Origin: MPNO01 sp965205995
GTDB lineage: Bacteria; Pseudomonadota; Alphaproteobacteria; MPNO01
Direction: 5' to 3'
Assembly (NCBI GenBank): GCA_965205995.1
Contig: OZ242200.1
Span: forward strand, 3,968,001 to 4,032,000
Length of the DNA stretch: 64,000 bases
Made by a program: the position numbers and the translations under genes. Every line of letters starts with the position of its first letter. Positions within the stretch are counted from its first letter, which is position 1. This document shows, one piece after another, positions 1 to 8,537 of this stretch. Below the pieces are notes generated by a model. It did no database searches, was not told where the DNA came from, and was given only the letters and a program-made list of their open reading frames with translations.

Positions 1-1061
1 GCGCCGCCGCCGACCAGCCGGCCGACCACCTTGGCGGTGTAGTCGACGATGGGAATGATGCGCGCGTAGTTGATCCGGGTCGGGCCGATGACGCCGATGG
101 CGCCGACGACGCTGCGCGCGCTGTCGTTGATGGGAGCGACCACCAGAGAGCAGCCGGTCATGTCGAAGAGGGTATTTTCGGAGCCGATGAAAATCTGCAC
201 ACCCTCGCCGCGTCCGGTGAGGTCGAGCAGCCGGAGCAAGAGTTCCTGGGTTTCGAGCGCCTCGTAGAGGCTGCGCACCCGCTCCAGATCGCTGAGCCCG
301 CCGATGTCGTCGAGGAGATGGGCCTGCCCCTTGACGATCAGCGCGCCGGCATTGCGTTCGCCGACCCAGGTCGCAAGACCGGCCTCGACCAGCCCGGTGG
401 TGATCGAATCGATCTGCGCCCGCTTCTCCTCGATCTCCCTGGCGATGTCCGCGAGTGCGGTCTCGACCGTGCGGCCCACCAGCCTTGCGTTGAGGTAGTT
501 GCCCGCCGCGACCAGAGCCGAGGGCGGGGTGCCGACGGGCAGGTCGATCAGCCGGTTCTCGACGATGCCGTCCGCCGTGATCAGCACCACCAGGGCGCGG
601 CCGTCGCCGAGATTGACGAACTCGACATGCTTGAGCGGCCGGTCGGTCTTGGGCGCCACGACCAGCCCGGCGCAGCCCGCCAGCCCCGACATCACCGCCG
701 TCGCCTCGTTCAGCACCTGGTTCAGATTGGTGCTCTGCGCCGCGCATTGGCTCTCGATCGCCGCCCGGTCGTCGTCCGAGAGCTCGCCGATCTGCAGCAG
801 CCCGTCGACGAACAGGCGCAGCCCGGCCTCGCTCGGCAACCGCCCGGCGGAGCTGTGCGGCGAGTGCAGGAGCCCCATATCCTCGAGATCCGCCATGACG
901 TTGCGGATCGTCGCCGGCGACAAGGGCTGCGGCAAGCGGCGCGACAATGTCCGCGATCCGACCGGCCCGCCGGTCTGGACGAAGGCTTCGACTATCTCGC
1001 GAAAGATCTCCCTCGACCTCTCGTTGAGTTCGCCGACGATGCTTGGCGGAGCGCTTTGCAT
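1..1061 (-). CDS. hrcA: HrcA heat-inducible transcription repressor (partial, C-terminus beyond the window)
   Basis: HrcA represses groESL and related heat-shock operons by binding the CIRCE operator. The reverse strand reads from an ATG at 1061 without a stop to the window edge, about 353 residues. The N-terminal third is a winged helix with the family motif TIRNVMADLEDMGLL followed by SSAGRLPSEAGLR. The far end reads INYARIIPIVDYTAKVVGRL, which is the usual HrcA C-terminus, so only a few residues are missing. It is divergent from rph, as in many alphaproteobacteria, where grpE usually follows hrcA. No CIRCE inverted repeat was seen in the 1062-1214 spacer, so self-regulation through CIRCE is not supported here. 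Confidence 0.95.
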   Translation of the reverse strand, partial: MQSAPPSIVGELNERSREIFREIVEAFVQTGGPVGSRTLSRRLPQPLSPATIRNVMADLEDMGLLHSPHSSAGRLPSEAGLRLFVDGLLQIGELSDDDRAAIESQCAAQSTNLNQVLNEATAVMSGLAGCAGLVVAPKTDRPLKHVEFVNLGDGRALVVLITADGIVENRLIDLPVGTPPSALVAAGNYLNARLVGRTVETALADIAREIEEKRAQIDSITTGLVEAGLATWVGERNAGALIVKGQAHLLDDIGGLSDLERVRSLYEALETQELLLRLLDLTGRGEGVQIFIGSENTLFDMTGCSLVVAPINDSARSVVGAIGVIGPTRINYARIIPIVDYTAKVVGRLVGGG

Positions 1062-1071
1062 GGGCGGTTGG

Positions 1072-1100
1072 AATGTAGTAGCGGCTCTGTTCAGGGTCAA
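1072..1100 (-). promoter_or_regulatory. sigma-70-like promoter of hrcA
   Basis: On the minus strand a TTGACC -35 box (1095-1100) and a TACATT -10 box (1072-1077) are separated by exactly 17 bases. The ATG at 1061 lies only 10 bases past the -10 box, so a start site about 7 bases downstream would give a leaderless or nearly leaderless mRNA. No Shine-Dalgarno sequence precedes the ATG. Prediction from sequence only. Confidence 0.5.
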
Positions 1101-1214
1101 CGGGAAGCACCCGCGGAGACCGTCCAAGCCTTTGTATTTGCGACAGGATGGCCGCTGCTGGTACAAGCCCCGGCGACGATCCCAACAAGCGGGCCGAACA
1201 AGCGGGGCGAGGCG

Positions 1215-1934
1215 ATGAGACCATCCGGTCGGGCGCTGAACGAAATGCGCGAAGTCGTGCTCGAGCCCGGCTTCTCCAAGCACGCCGAGGGCTCCTGCCT
1301 CGCCCGCTTCGGCGATACCCATGTGCTGTGCAACGCGACGGTCGAAGAACGCGTGCCGCCCTTCATCAGGAATACCGGCGCGGGCTGGGTGACGGCCGAG
1401 TACGGCATGCTGCCCCGGTCCACCCACGAACGGACCGACCGCGAGGCCGCGCGCGGCCGGCAAAGCGGCCGGACCCTCGAAATCCAGCGCCTGATCGGCC
1501 GCTCCCTGCGCGCGATCGTCGACATGCCGATCCTCGGCGAACGCCAGATCCGGCTCGATTGCGACGTGATCCAGGCGGATGGCGGAACCCGGACCGCCGG
1601 CATCACCGGCGCCTGGGTGGCGCTCCGCATCGCGATCGACTCGCTGCTCGAACGGAAGATCATCGCCCGTGACCCGCTGACCGACTCGGTGGCGGCCATC
1701 TCCTGCGGCATCGTCGGCGGCGCGCCCTGTCTCGACCTCGACTATATCGAGGACAGCGGCGCCGACGCCGATGCCAATTTCGTGCTGACCGGGGCCGGCG
1801 GCATCGTCGAGATCCAGGCCACGGCGGAGACAAGGCCGTTCGCGCGGGCGGATTTCGACGCGCTGCTCGATCTCGCCCGGGAGGGCGTTGTCGCTTTGAC
1901 CCGGCACCAGATGGTTGCGATCGGGCGGGGTTGA
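1215..1934 (+). CDS. rph: Ribonuclease PH
   Basis: RNase PH is a phosphate-dependent 3'-5' exoribonuclease that trims tRNA precursors. The 239-residue product has the usual family length. It begins MRPSGR and carries the RPH motifs KHAEGSCLARFGDTHVLCNA near the start, GWVTAEYGMLPRSTH around residues 62-76, and EIQRLIGRSLRA, RLDCDVIQADGGTRTA and DLDYIEDSGADADANFV further on. The reading frame is open far upstream, antisense to hrcA, but homology begins at this ATG. rdgB follows 4 bases after the stop, so the two are very probably cotranscribed. Confidence 0.96.
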   Translation: MRPSGRALNEMREVVLEPGFSKHAEGSCLARFGDTHVLCNATVEERVPPFIRNTGAGWVTAEYGMLPRSTHERTDREAARGRQSGRTLEIQRLIGRSLRAIVDMPILGERQIRLDCDVIQADGGTRTAGITGAWVALRIAIDSLLERKIIARDPLTDSVAAISCGIVGGAPCLDLDYIEDSGADADANFVLTGAGGIVEIQATAETRPFARADFDALLDLAREGVVALTRHQMVAIGRG

Positions 1935-1938
1935 CTCC

Positions 1939-2544
1939 ATGGCCCGGCGGTTCCGCGGCGCACGCATCGTCGGCGCCAGCCACAACCCGGGCAAGGTCGA
2001 CGAGATCGCCGAATTGCTCGCCCCCTACGGTATCGAGATCGGCGCCGCCGGCGCGCTGGGCCTGCCGGAGCCGGAGGAGACCGGGACGACGTTCCGGGAG
2101 AATGCCGCGATCAAGGCGCTTGCATGCGCTTCAGCCGCGGGAGAAGCGGCGCTGAGCGACGATTCGGGGCTCGCGGTGGCGGCGCTGGGCGGCGAGCCCG
2201 GCATCCATTCGGCGCGCTGGGGCGGCCCGGAGCGTGACTTCGCGCTGGCGATGCGGCGGGTGGAAGACGCGCTGGCGCCGGATGCGGAAAGGGATGCCGC
2301 ATTCGTCTGCGCGCTCGCCCTCGCCTGGCCGGACCGGCATGTCGAGATCTTCGAAGGCCGGGTCGACGGGCGTCTCGTCTGGCCGCCGCGCGGAACCAGG
2401 GGCTTCGGCTACGACCCGATATTCGTACCCTCGGGAGGCAGCCTGACATTCGGCGAGATGGAGCCCGGGGCGAAGCATGCGATCAGCCACCGGGCGGCCG
2501 CCTTCGACAAGCTCGCCGCCGCCTGTCTCGCGGGCGGGTGGTGA
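1939..2544 (+). CDS. rdgB: RdgB/HAM1 non-canonical purine NTP pyrophosphatase (dITP/XTP)
   Basis: This enzyme hydrolyses ITP, dITP and XTP to monophosphates, keeping deaminated purines out of nucleic acids. The 201-residue product has the N-terminal SHNPGKVDEI nucleotide-binding motif, the SDDSGL motif around residue 75, GIHSARWGG, and the C-terminal GFGYDPIFVPSG and ISHRAAAF motifs. The ATG at 1939 is chosen because the longer in-frame start at 1915 would overlap rph. The stop TGA at 2542-2544 lies inside a GTGA overlap with what looks like the original hemW start at 2541. The neighbour now found here is a convergent CoA ligase gene. Confidence 0.95.
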   Translation: MARRFRGARIVGASHNPGKVDEIAELLAPYGIEIGAAGALGLPEPEETGTTFRENAAIKALACASAAGEAALSDDSGLAVAALGGEPGIHSARWGGPERDFALAMRRVEDALAPDAERDAAFVCALALAWPDRHVEIFEGRVDGRLVWPPRGTRGFGYDPIFVPSGGSLTFGEMEPGAKHAISHRAAAFDKLAAACLAGGW

Positions 2545-2564
2545 CCGCGGCAACCCCCCGGATT
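2541..2564 (+). other. Probable displaced start of hemW (severed 5' codons)
   Basis: A GTG at 2541 overlaps the rdgB stop in a GTGA arrangement typical of the rdgB-hemW junction and reads M-T-A-A-T-P-R-I before the sequence enters the tail of the convergent CoA ligase gene (stop at 2563). The hemW body lies 21 kb away at 23.7 kb, without a usable start, and its preserved 5' end reads I-A-F-S-G-F-A-V. Joining the two at the isoleucine codon would give a normal HemW N-terminus. This is inference from the two junctions; a related genome without the block would settle it. Confidence 0.4.
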
Positions 2565-3906
2565 ATTCGGAACCCGATCCTCCGCTCCCGTCACCGACAT
2601 GGACCAGCCTGGTCTTCATGCTCGACCTTGGGATGGTGCCGGGCGGCACCAGCTCGACCCGGGCGGTAAAGATCAGCCGGTCGCGCAGGGTCTTCTCCAG
2701 CGCCGCTGCCAGGCTTTGGAGATCTCCCGCCCTTTCCCCGTGCTCGACCAGAATATGGAGCGGCGGCTCCACCATCGGACCCGATTGCGGCAGCATGATC
2801 CGCACTGCCCCGGTGGTGTCGGGGCGGAAGCCGGTGACCACGTCCTGGATCGCCGACGGCCAGACATTCACCCCGCGCAGGATCAGCAGATCGTCGGTGC
2901 GCCCCACCACCCGGACGCGCGGGCCAGTACGACCATTGGCGCAGGGGGTGTTCTTGACCACGACCCGGTCATGGCTGCGGAACCGCAGGAGCGGCGCGGC
3001 TTCGCGGTCGATGTGGGTAAACACCATCTCGCCTTCGAGCTCGTCGGACTCCATGGACAGCACGCTTCCGGAGTCCGGATCGACGATCTCCATGATCACC
3101 ATGTCGGGCACCAGGAAGTGGCAACCGTCCTGCATGTCGCTTTCGGCGGCGTATACCGGGACGACATCGCCGTTGCCGACGGATTCGGTTACCGTGGCCT
3201 GCCAGGTTTCCTCCAGATGGCGGCGGATTTCGGGAACGCCGCCGCCCGGTTCGGCACCGACCGTCAGCCGCTTCACGCTGAGCTCGGCCACGTCGATCCC
3301 CCGCGAGCGGGCCGCCTCCGCGAGATAGAGCGCGTAGGACGGCGTGCATGCCAGGACGTCGGCGCCCATCAGCGAGATCGAATCGAGCAGACGGTCGGTC
3401 TCCCCGGCGCCGATCGGCAGGAAGGTTGCGCCGATATCCTCCACCCCCTGCGCCACCGGGATGCCGCCCACGAAGAACCCGATGCTGAAGCCCATGGCGA
3501 CGGTCGATGTCGCCCGCACGCCCTGGCACCGGAACACCCGCCGGACCGCCTCCCGCCAGAGCGCGGAATCATGCGCCGTCACCGGGATGTAGGACGGCAC
3601 GCCGGTGGTGCCGGACGATGCGTGGATGCGCACGATCCGTTCCCGGGTGGCGGCGGCATGGTTGCCGAGCGGGGGGTGCGACTGCTGGCTGTCGCGCAGC
3701 TCCTGCTTGGTGGTGAAGGGCAGGGCGGCGAGATCGTCGACGCTTCGGATATCCTCGAACGAGGCGCCCGCCCTGGACAGCTTCTCCGCAACGAAGGCGG
3801 AATGCGCCTTCGAATAGGCCATCTGCGCGCGCAGCTTCTTGTTCTGAAGCGAGCGCACCTCATCCGGGCTGGCGGTTTCGACCGCGCTCAGCGCAATTCG
3901 GTTCAT
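2563..3906 (-). CDS. Phenylacetate-CoA-ligase-like (PaaK family) adenylate-forming enzyme
   Basis: Members of this family activate an aryl or related carboxylic acid to its CoA thioester using ATP. The 447-residue product has the ATP-binding motif IHASSGTTGVPSYIPVT near residue 95, and the PaaK-type C-terminal pieces RVVGRTDDLLILRGVNVWPS and RVELVPPGTIPRS. The ATG at 3906 is preferred; a GTG at 3939 overlapping the LivF stop is possible. It is the last gene of the minus-strand amide/ABC-transporter operon, which suggests that it activates the acid released by the upstream amidase. The true substrate cannot be read from the sequence. Its stop lies 19 bases from the rdgB stop. Confidence 0.85.
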   Translation of the reverse strand: MNRIALSAVETASPDEVRSLQNKKLRAQMAYSKAHSAFVAEKLSRAGASFEDIRSVDDLAALPFTTKQELRDSQQSHPPLGNHAAATRERIVRIHASSGTTGVPSYIPVTAHDSALWREAVRRVFRCQGVRATSTVAMGFSIGFFVGGIPVAQGVEDIGATFLPIGAGETDRLLDSISLMGADVLACTPSYALYLAEAARSRGIDVAELSVKRLTVGAEPGGGVPEIRRHLEETWQATVTESVGNGDVVPVYAAESDMQDGCHFLVPDMVIMEIVDPDSGSVLSMESDELEGEMVFTHIDREAAPLLRFRSHDRVVVKNTPCANGRTGPRVRVVGRTDDLLILRGVNVWPSAIQDVVTGFRPDTTGAVRIMLPQSGPMVEPPLHILVEHGERAGDLQSLAAALEKTLRDRLIFTARVELVPPGTIPRSSMKTRLVHVGDGSGGSGSE

Positions 3907-3935
3907 TCGATCGATCGTCCCTGACTTCGCCCTTG

Positions 3936-4628
3936 TCACACCTGCATGTGAGCCGCCAGCGCGGCTTCGGTGGTGTCCGCCGCCGCACCGGCGAGCACGA
4001 CCTCTCCATGGTCCATGACGATCACCCGGTCGGCAATCTCAAGGGCGAAGGAGAGGTTCTGCTCGACGATCAGCAAGCCCCGTCCCGCCGCCTTGGCCTG
4101 GTGAAGAAACCCCGCCATGCGCTCGACATTTTCCCGCTGGACGCCTTCGCTGGGCTCGTCGAGTAACAGCAATCGCCCGGTCTCCGCGACGCCGCGCACG
4201 AAGGAAAGGATCTTCCGTTCGCCGCCGCTTAGCGTCCCCGCCGACTGGGCCATGCGCGCCTCAAGGATCGGAAAAGCGACGAGCAGCGGGGCGTAGCGAT
4301 CCGCGTCGACCGAGGGCATCAGTGTGAGATTTTCCCGCACCGAGAGATTGTCGAACACCGGCCGGTCCTGCGGGCAATAGACCAGGCCGAGCCGGTGCCG
4401 TCGGTCGGGCGCGAGCCCGTCGAGGGATCGTCCGGCGAAGCGCACCGTGCCGGACCGCAGCGGCAGATGGCCGGTCAGCAGGCGCATCAGGGTGGTCTTG
4501 CCGACGCCGTTGCGGCCGAGCACGCAGCAGGCCTCGCCCGCCGCCACCGCGCCTTCCACCTCGCGCACCACCGTCGTCGCGCCATAGCCGCCGGTCACCC
4601 CGGCGAAGGAAAACAGCTTCTGGCTCAT
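3936..4628 (-). CDS. LivF-type ATPase of a branched-chain amino acid/amide ABC transporter
   Basis: This is a cytoplasmic ATPase that powers uptake through the LivH/LivM permease pair. The 230 residues carry Walker A GRNGVGKTT near residue 39, the signature LSGGERKIL near 133, Walker B LLLLDEPSEG near 152, and the switch histidine region replaced by LIVEQN, as is typical for LivF. The ATG overlaps the stop of the upstream LivM-LivG gene by 4 bases (ATGA), so the two are translationally coupled. Confidence 0.92.
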   Translation of the reverse strand: MSQKLFSFAGVTGGYGATTVVREVEGAVAAGEACCVLGRNGVGKTTLMRLLTGHLPLRSGTVRFAGRSLDGLAPDRRHRLGLVYCPQDRPVFDNLSVRENLTLMPSVDADRYAPLLVAFPILEARMAQSAGTLSGGERKILSFVRGVAETGRLLLLDEPSEGVQRENVERMAGFLHQAKAAGRGLLIVEQNLSFALEIADRVIVMDHGEVVLAGAAADTTEAALAAHMQV

Positions 4629-6355
4629 GCCGTGGCTCCGACATAGACGGCCCGGACCCGTTCATCCGCCTGGATTTCCGCGACCGTTCCCGATGCCAGC
4701 AGCCGGCCCTGATGCAGAACGAAGATGCGGTCGGCCAGTTCGCGGACGAAAATCATGTCGTGCTCGACGATCACCGTGCAGGCGTTCAGCCGTCCGCTGA
4801 CCCAGCGGATGGCCTCGATAACCTCCTGGGTCTCGGCCTGCGACAGCCCGGCGGACGGCTCGTCGAGCAGGATAAGCCCCGGTTCGGCGATCAGCACCAT
4901 GGCGAGTTCGAGGATCTGGCGCTGGCCGTGCGAGAGGTCGCCGGCCCGTCGGCCTTCGTCGGCGAGGAACGGGAAGCGGGCCTGCGCTTCGCGCAGGATC
5001 GCGCTCGACCAGCCGTGGCTGCGCAGCCGCACCAGATCGCGCGGCCGGGCGCGGCCGCCCCACAGGCCGATGTTGAAATTCTCCGCGACCGTCAAGTCGG
5101 GGAACAGGCTGGGCGCCTGGAATTTGCGGCCGACGCCGATCCGGCTCAGCAGGTCGGCCGCCGCGCCGGTCCGTGCCCGGCCGAAGATCCGGACATGCCC
5201 GCTGCGCACCGGCAGCTCTCCGGTCATGGCGTTGAAGCAGGAGGTCTTGCCGGCGCCGTTAGGCCCGATCAGGCAATAGATGCCGGGACGGTCGACCGCC
5301 AAATCGAGCCCTTCCAGGATGTTCACCGATCCGATGCGGACGCGGACGTCGTCGAGCGCGAAGCCGGTGTCGGCCGGGCCGGGCGGCCGGTCCGGCGCGT
5401 CGCAGCTGCGCCCGGCAGGGCGGCGCCACATCCGCTCGAACAAGGGTTCGACGAAGCCCATCAGCCCTTGCCGGAAATACAGCACGACGACGATGAAAAT
5501 CGCGGCGAGTATGACCTCCCAATAGGATATCTCGTCCCGCAGATCGGCGGTCAGGATGCCGATCAGGACGGCCCCGACGACCGGGCCGTAGAGCGTCGCC
5601 CGCCCGCCAACCGCGGCCCAGATCACCAGATCGGCCGAGAGGATGAAGCCGCATAGCTGCGGGGTGACCAGATTCTGCTGCGGCGCATAAAGCACGCCGC
5701 CGATCCCGGCCAGCACGCCGCTCAGCCCGAACACCGCGGCCTTCACGTTCTGCACCGCGAAGCCGCAGAAACGCACCCGCTGCTCGTTCTGGGCGACCGC
5801 GCGCCACAGCACGCCGGCCGGCGCGCGCCGGAGCCACGCAAGGGCGAGCAGGCAGATCGCCAAGGCCACCGCGGAAACATAATAGAGGTCGGTGAATTCG
5901 CTCAGCCCCGGCAGGCCGGGAATGTTCTTCAGCCCGTTGAAGCCGCCGGTGACGTCGTTCCAGCTATTGGCGATCTGAAACGCGAGCAGCGTGAGCGCCA
6001 GCGTGATCATGGCGAAGAACGGGCCGCTCAGGGTCCGCCCGCGGAACACCAGCAGGCCGATGACGTAGGCCAGCAGGCCCGGCGCCAGCGCCGCCGCCGG
6101 CAGCAGGAGCAGCAGCAGCCAGCTGTCCTCGAAATGGATCAGCGACAGGCCGGAGAGATAGGCCGCCAACCCGAAGAACATGGCCTGGCCGAGCGGCAGA
6201 AACCCGGCCTGGCCCCAGCACAGGCCGATGCCGAGCGAGGCGATGGCGTAGAGGAAATAGAGCGCCAGCGTGTAGGCCCAGAATTCGCCGACAAGCTGCG
6301 GCAGGACGGCGAGCGCCGCGACCAGCGCCGCGCTATGTCCGAGGAAAGAGGCCAT
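4625..6355 (-). CDS. Fused LivM permease-LivG ATPase of HAAT-family ABC transporter
   Basis: One reading frame of 576 residues joins two transporter subunits that are usually separate. Residues 1-320 are a multi-pass LivM permease, with hydrophobic helices and family motifs GLCWGQAGFLPLGQAMFFG and GPFFAMITLALTLLAF. After a proline-rich linker the C-terminal 240 residues form a LivG ATPase with Walker A GPNGAGKTS, signature LSHGQRQILEL, Walker B LILLDEPSAGL and the switch VEHDM. The ATG at 6355 is preferred over one 54 bases upstream because it begins at the hydrophobic region. It overlaps the end of livH by 23 bases. LivM-LivG fusions are known in this family. Confidence 0.92.
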   Translation of the reverse strand: MASFLGHSAALVAALAVLPQLVGEFWAYTLALYFLYAIASLGIGLCWGQAGFLPLGQAMFFGLAAYLSGLSLIHFEDSWLLLLLLPAAALAPGLLAYVIGLLVFRGRTLSGPFFAMITLALTLLAFQIANSWNDVTGGFNGLKNIPGLPGLSEFTDLYYVSAVALAICLLALAWLRRAPAGVLWRAVAQNEQRVRFCGFAVQNVKAAVFGLSGVLAGIGGVLYAPQQNLVTPQLCGFILSADLVIWAAVGGRATLYGPVVGAVLIGILTADLRDEISYWEVILAAIFIVVVLYFRQGLMGFVEPLFERMWRRPAGRSCDAPDRPPGPADTGFALDDVRVRIGSVNILEGLDLAVDRPGIYCLIGPNGAGKTSCFNAMTGELPVRSGHVRIFGRARTGAAADLLSRIGVGRKFQAPSLFPDLTVAENFNIGLWGGRARPRDLVRLRSHGWSSAILREAQARFPFLADEGRRAGDLSHGQRQILELAMVLIAEPGLILLDEPSAGLSQAETQEVIEAIRWVSGRLNACTVIVEHDMIFVRELADRIFVLHQGRLLASGTVAEIQADERVRAVYVGATA

Positions 6356-7187
6356 CGGGGCGCAGCCAGAGGAACAGGATCGCGATGATGAGCACGGTCG
6401 TATAGCCATAGGTCCGGTCGGAGACGGCGCTGACGACGCTTTCCACGCCGCCGATGACGCCCGAGCCCGAAATCAGGCCGACCAGGCTGCCGAGCCCGCC
6501 GACCACCAGGACGAAGAAGGATTTGAGGATGAAGTCCAGCCCCAGCATCGGCTGGACCGCCAGCAGCGGCGCCAGCATCACGCCCGCGATCGCCGCCAGG
6601 CAGCATCCGAAAACGAAGGTGTCGCGCGCCAGCGCGGTGACCGGAATACCGACGGAGGCGGCGAGTTCCGGGTTGTTGACCACGGCGCGGATGCGCCGGC
6701 CCGTGGCGCTCTGCACGAACCACCAGACCAGCCCGGCGACCAGGGCGACGGACAGGACCGTCAGCAGCAGGCGGTAGGCGGGATAGTCCGCGCCCATAAC
6801 ATCGACGCTGCCGGTCAGCGGCGACGCCACGCTCTTGAATCCGCGCCCGTAAACCGCCTCGATCGCCTCGCGCAGCAGCATGCTCAGGCCCCAGGTCGCG
6901 AGCAGCGTGTCGAACGGCCGGGCATAGAGCGGGCGCACCAGGATCCGCTCGACGACCAGGCCGAGAAAGCCGCATACCAGCAGCGCCAGGGGCACGGCTG
7001 CGAGAAACGGCAGGTTCTGGGTCTGGACGAAAAACGCGCAATAGGCGCCGATCATGACGAACTCGCCATGCGCGAGATTCATCACGCCGAGCAGCCCGAA
7101 CACGACCGCGAGTCCGAGAACGACGACCGCCAGCGTCGATACCTCATACACCACATTCAGGATGTTGGTGGTGAGGATCGGGTCCAT
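6333..7187 (-). CDS. LivH-type inner-membrane permease
   Basis: This is the first permease subunit of the HAAT-family importer. The 284-residue hydrophobic protein has the LivH signatures FGLLGVMNLAHGEFVMIGAY near residue 30 and GRRIRAVVNNPELAASVGI near residue 165, followed by GGLGSLVGLISGSGVIGGVE. About eight transmembrane segments can be seen. It sits between the binding protein (110-base gap) and the LivM-LivG fusion, which it overlaps, so its partners are clear. The Liv family handles branched-chain amino acids, amides and urea; the gene itself does not tell which. Confidence 0.92.
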   Translation of the reverse strand: MDPILTTNILNVVYEVSTLAVVVLGLAVVFGLLGVMNLAHGEFVMIGAYCAFFVQTQNLPFLAAVPLALLVCGFLGLVVERILVRPLYARPFDTLLATWGLSMLLREAIEAVYGRGFKSVASPLTGSVDVMGADYPAYRLLLTVLSVALVAGLVWWFVQSATGRRIRAVVNNPELAASVGIPVTALARDTFVFGCCLAAIAGVMLAPLLAVQPMLGLDFILKSFFVLVVGGLGSLVGLISGSGVIGGVESVVSAVSDRTYGYTTVLIIAILFLWLRPDGLFPRT

Positions 7188-7297
7188 CGCGCTCGTCGTT
7201 TCGCGCGCCCGGCAGCCCCGGTGGGCACCATCGGCGCATTCGCGGCGGCGACCGGCGTTCGGCCCGCCGCCGCCCGGATACTACCCCGGACTTGCGA

Positions 7298-8485
7298 TCA
7301 GCTGCAGGTCTGGCCGTGCGCCACCGCCTTGAAGGTCTGGACGATATCGAAGCTCGTTCCCTTGCATTCGGCAAGGTACATGTCCTTCACGACATGGCGG
7401 TTGGTCATCACGGCCGTGCCGGTGGCGGTCTTGTAGCTGAGGTTGTCGGCCGCCGCCATCAGCCTGGCCGCGTCGCCGGTTCCGCCGGCTTTTTCGATCA
7501 GCGCCTTGGCGCAATAGACGCCGGAATAGGAGTCGACGCCGAGCATGCTGAGCGGCGGCGGCTTGGGCGCGAACGCTTTGGCGAAGCTCGCCTTGAACCT
7601 GGCGTTGGTCTCGCTCTTCTCGTTCACGAAATAGGACATGGCGCTGTACAGGCCGTTCGAGCTCTCGTTGCCGATGCCGAGCAGGGTCAGCTCCTCCAGC
7701 AAATAGGAGATGCGCTTGATCGACTTGTCCAGCCCGAAGCCGGCGAAGGTCCGGTTGAAGTTGACATTGTCGCCGCCGACCAGGGTGATGACCACGAGAT
7801 CGGGCTTCCTCGCCTTGATCCGGGTTACCGCATCCTCGAACTTGTTGGCCGCGCCGAGCGGGACATATTCCTCGCCCACCACCTTGCCGCCGGCCGCCGC
7901 TATGTATTTCTTCGCCTGCTCGTTGGTCTTGCGCGGCCACACATAGTCGTTGCCGATCAGATAGTAGGTCTTCGCGCCCAGCGTCCTGGCCAGATAGTCG
8001 ATCGAGGGCTGCACCTGCTGCTGGGGCGTATCGGCCGTCACATAGACGTTGGGGTTGCATTCCCCGCCTTCGTAGAGCGGCGTGTAGAGATAGGGCACCC
8101 GGCCCTTCAGGGCGGCGACGATCGCTTCGCGGACGGCGCTGTTATGGGAGCCGATCACGATATCGACCTTGTCCCGCAGCATCAGGCGGATTGCCGCCTT
8201 GGCCGCCTCGGCCGGTGGGGCGCCGCCATCGGCGGGGACGATCGTCACCTTGCGGCCGCCGATGCCGCCGGCGGCGTTGATCTCGTCGACCGCGAGCTTG
8301 GCGCAGGCCGTGCCGGTCGGGCCGAACAGGGCCGCGGGACCGCTCAGCGGGAAATAGGTGGCCAGCTTCAACTCGCCGGCCGCCCGGGCGCCGGTGAGGA
8401 CGGCCGGTGCGACGACGGCCGCGCCCGCGCCGAGGGCACCGGCGACGAATCGGCGGCGCGAAATCGGATCGAAGGTCTTCTGCAT
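7298..8485 (-). CDS. Periplasmic amide/urea-type substrate-binding protein (Peripla_BP_5/AmiC-UrtA class), TAT-exported
   Basis: This 395-residue protein should capture the substrate and deliver it to LivH/LivM. It begins with a twin-arginine signal, S-R-R-R-F-V-A at residues 9-15, followed by a hydrophobic Ala-rich stretch. The mature part reads KLATYFPLSGPAALFGPTG, and KTYYLIGNDYVWPRKTNEQA near residue 170 is characteristic of the AmiC/FmdD/UrtA class that binds short-chain amides or urea rather than branched-chain amino acids. It is encoded directly before the permease and directly after an amidase, which supports an amide substrate. Urea is an alternative because creatinase, encoded 13 kb away, releases urea. 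Confidence 0.9.
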   Translation of the reverse strand: MQKTFDPISRRRFVAGALGAGAAVVAPAVLTGARAAGELKLATYFPLSGPAALFGPTGTACAKLAVDEINAAGGIGGRKVTIVPADGGAPPAEAAKAAIRLMLRDKVDIVIGSHNSAVREAIVAALKGRVPYLYTPLYEGGECNPNVYVTADTPQQQVQPSIDYLARTLGAKTYYLIGNDYVWPRKTNEQAKKYIAAAGGKVVGEEYVPLGAANKFEDAVTRIKARKPDLVVITLVGGDNVNFNRTFAGFGLDKSIKRISYLLEELTLLGIGNESSNGLYSAMSYFVNEKSETNARFKASFAKAFAPKPPPLSMLGVDSYSGVYCAKALIEKAGGTGDAARLMAAADNLSYKTATGTAVMTNRHVVKDMYLAECKGTSFDIVQTFKAVAHGQTCS

Positions 8486-8537
8486 GGGGTTCTCTCCCGG
8501 TTGCTGGTTTCTGACCTCGGTCTGTCCGGCCGACGGG

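Noticed and set aside
1062..1214. CIRCE operator upstream of hrcA
   Set aside because: No TTAGCACTC-type inverted repeat was seen in the spacer.
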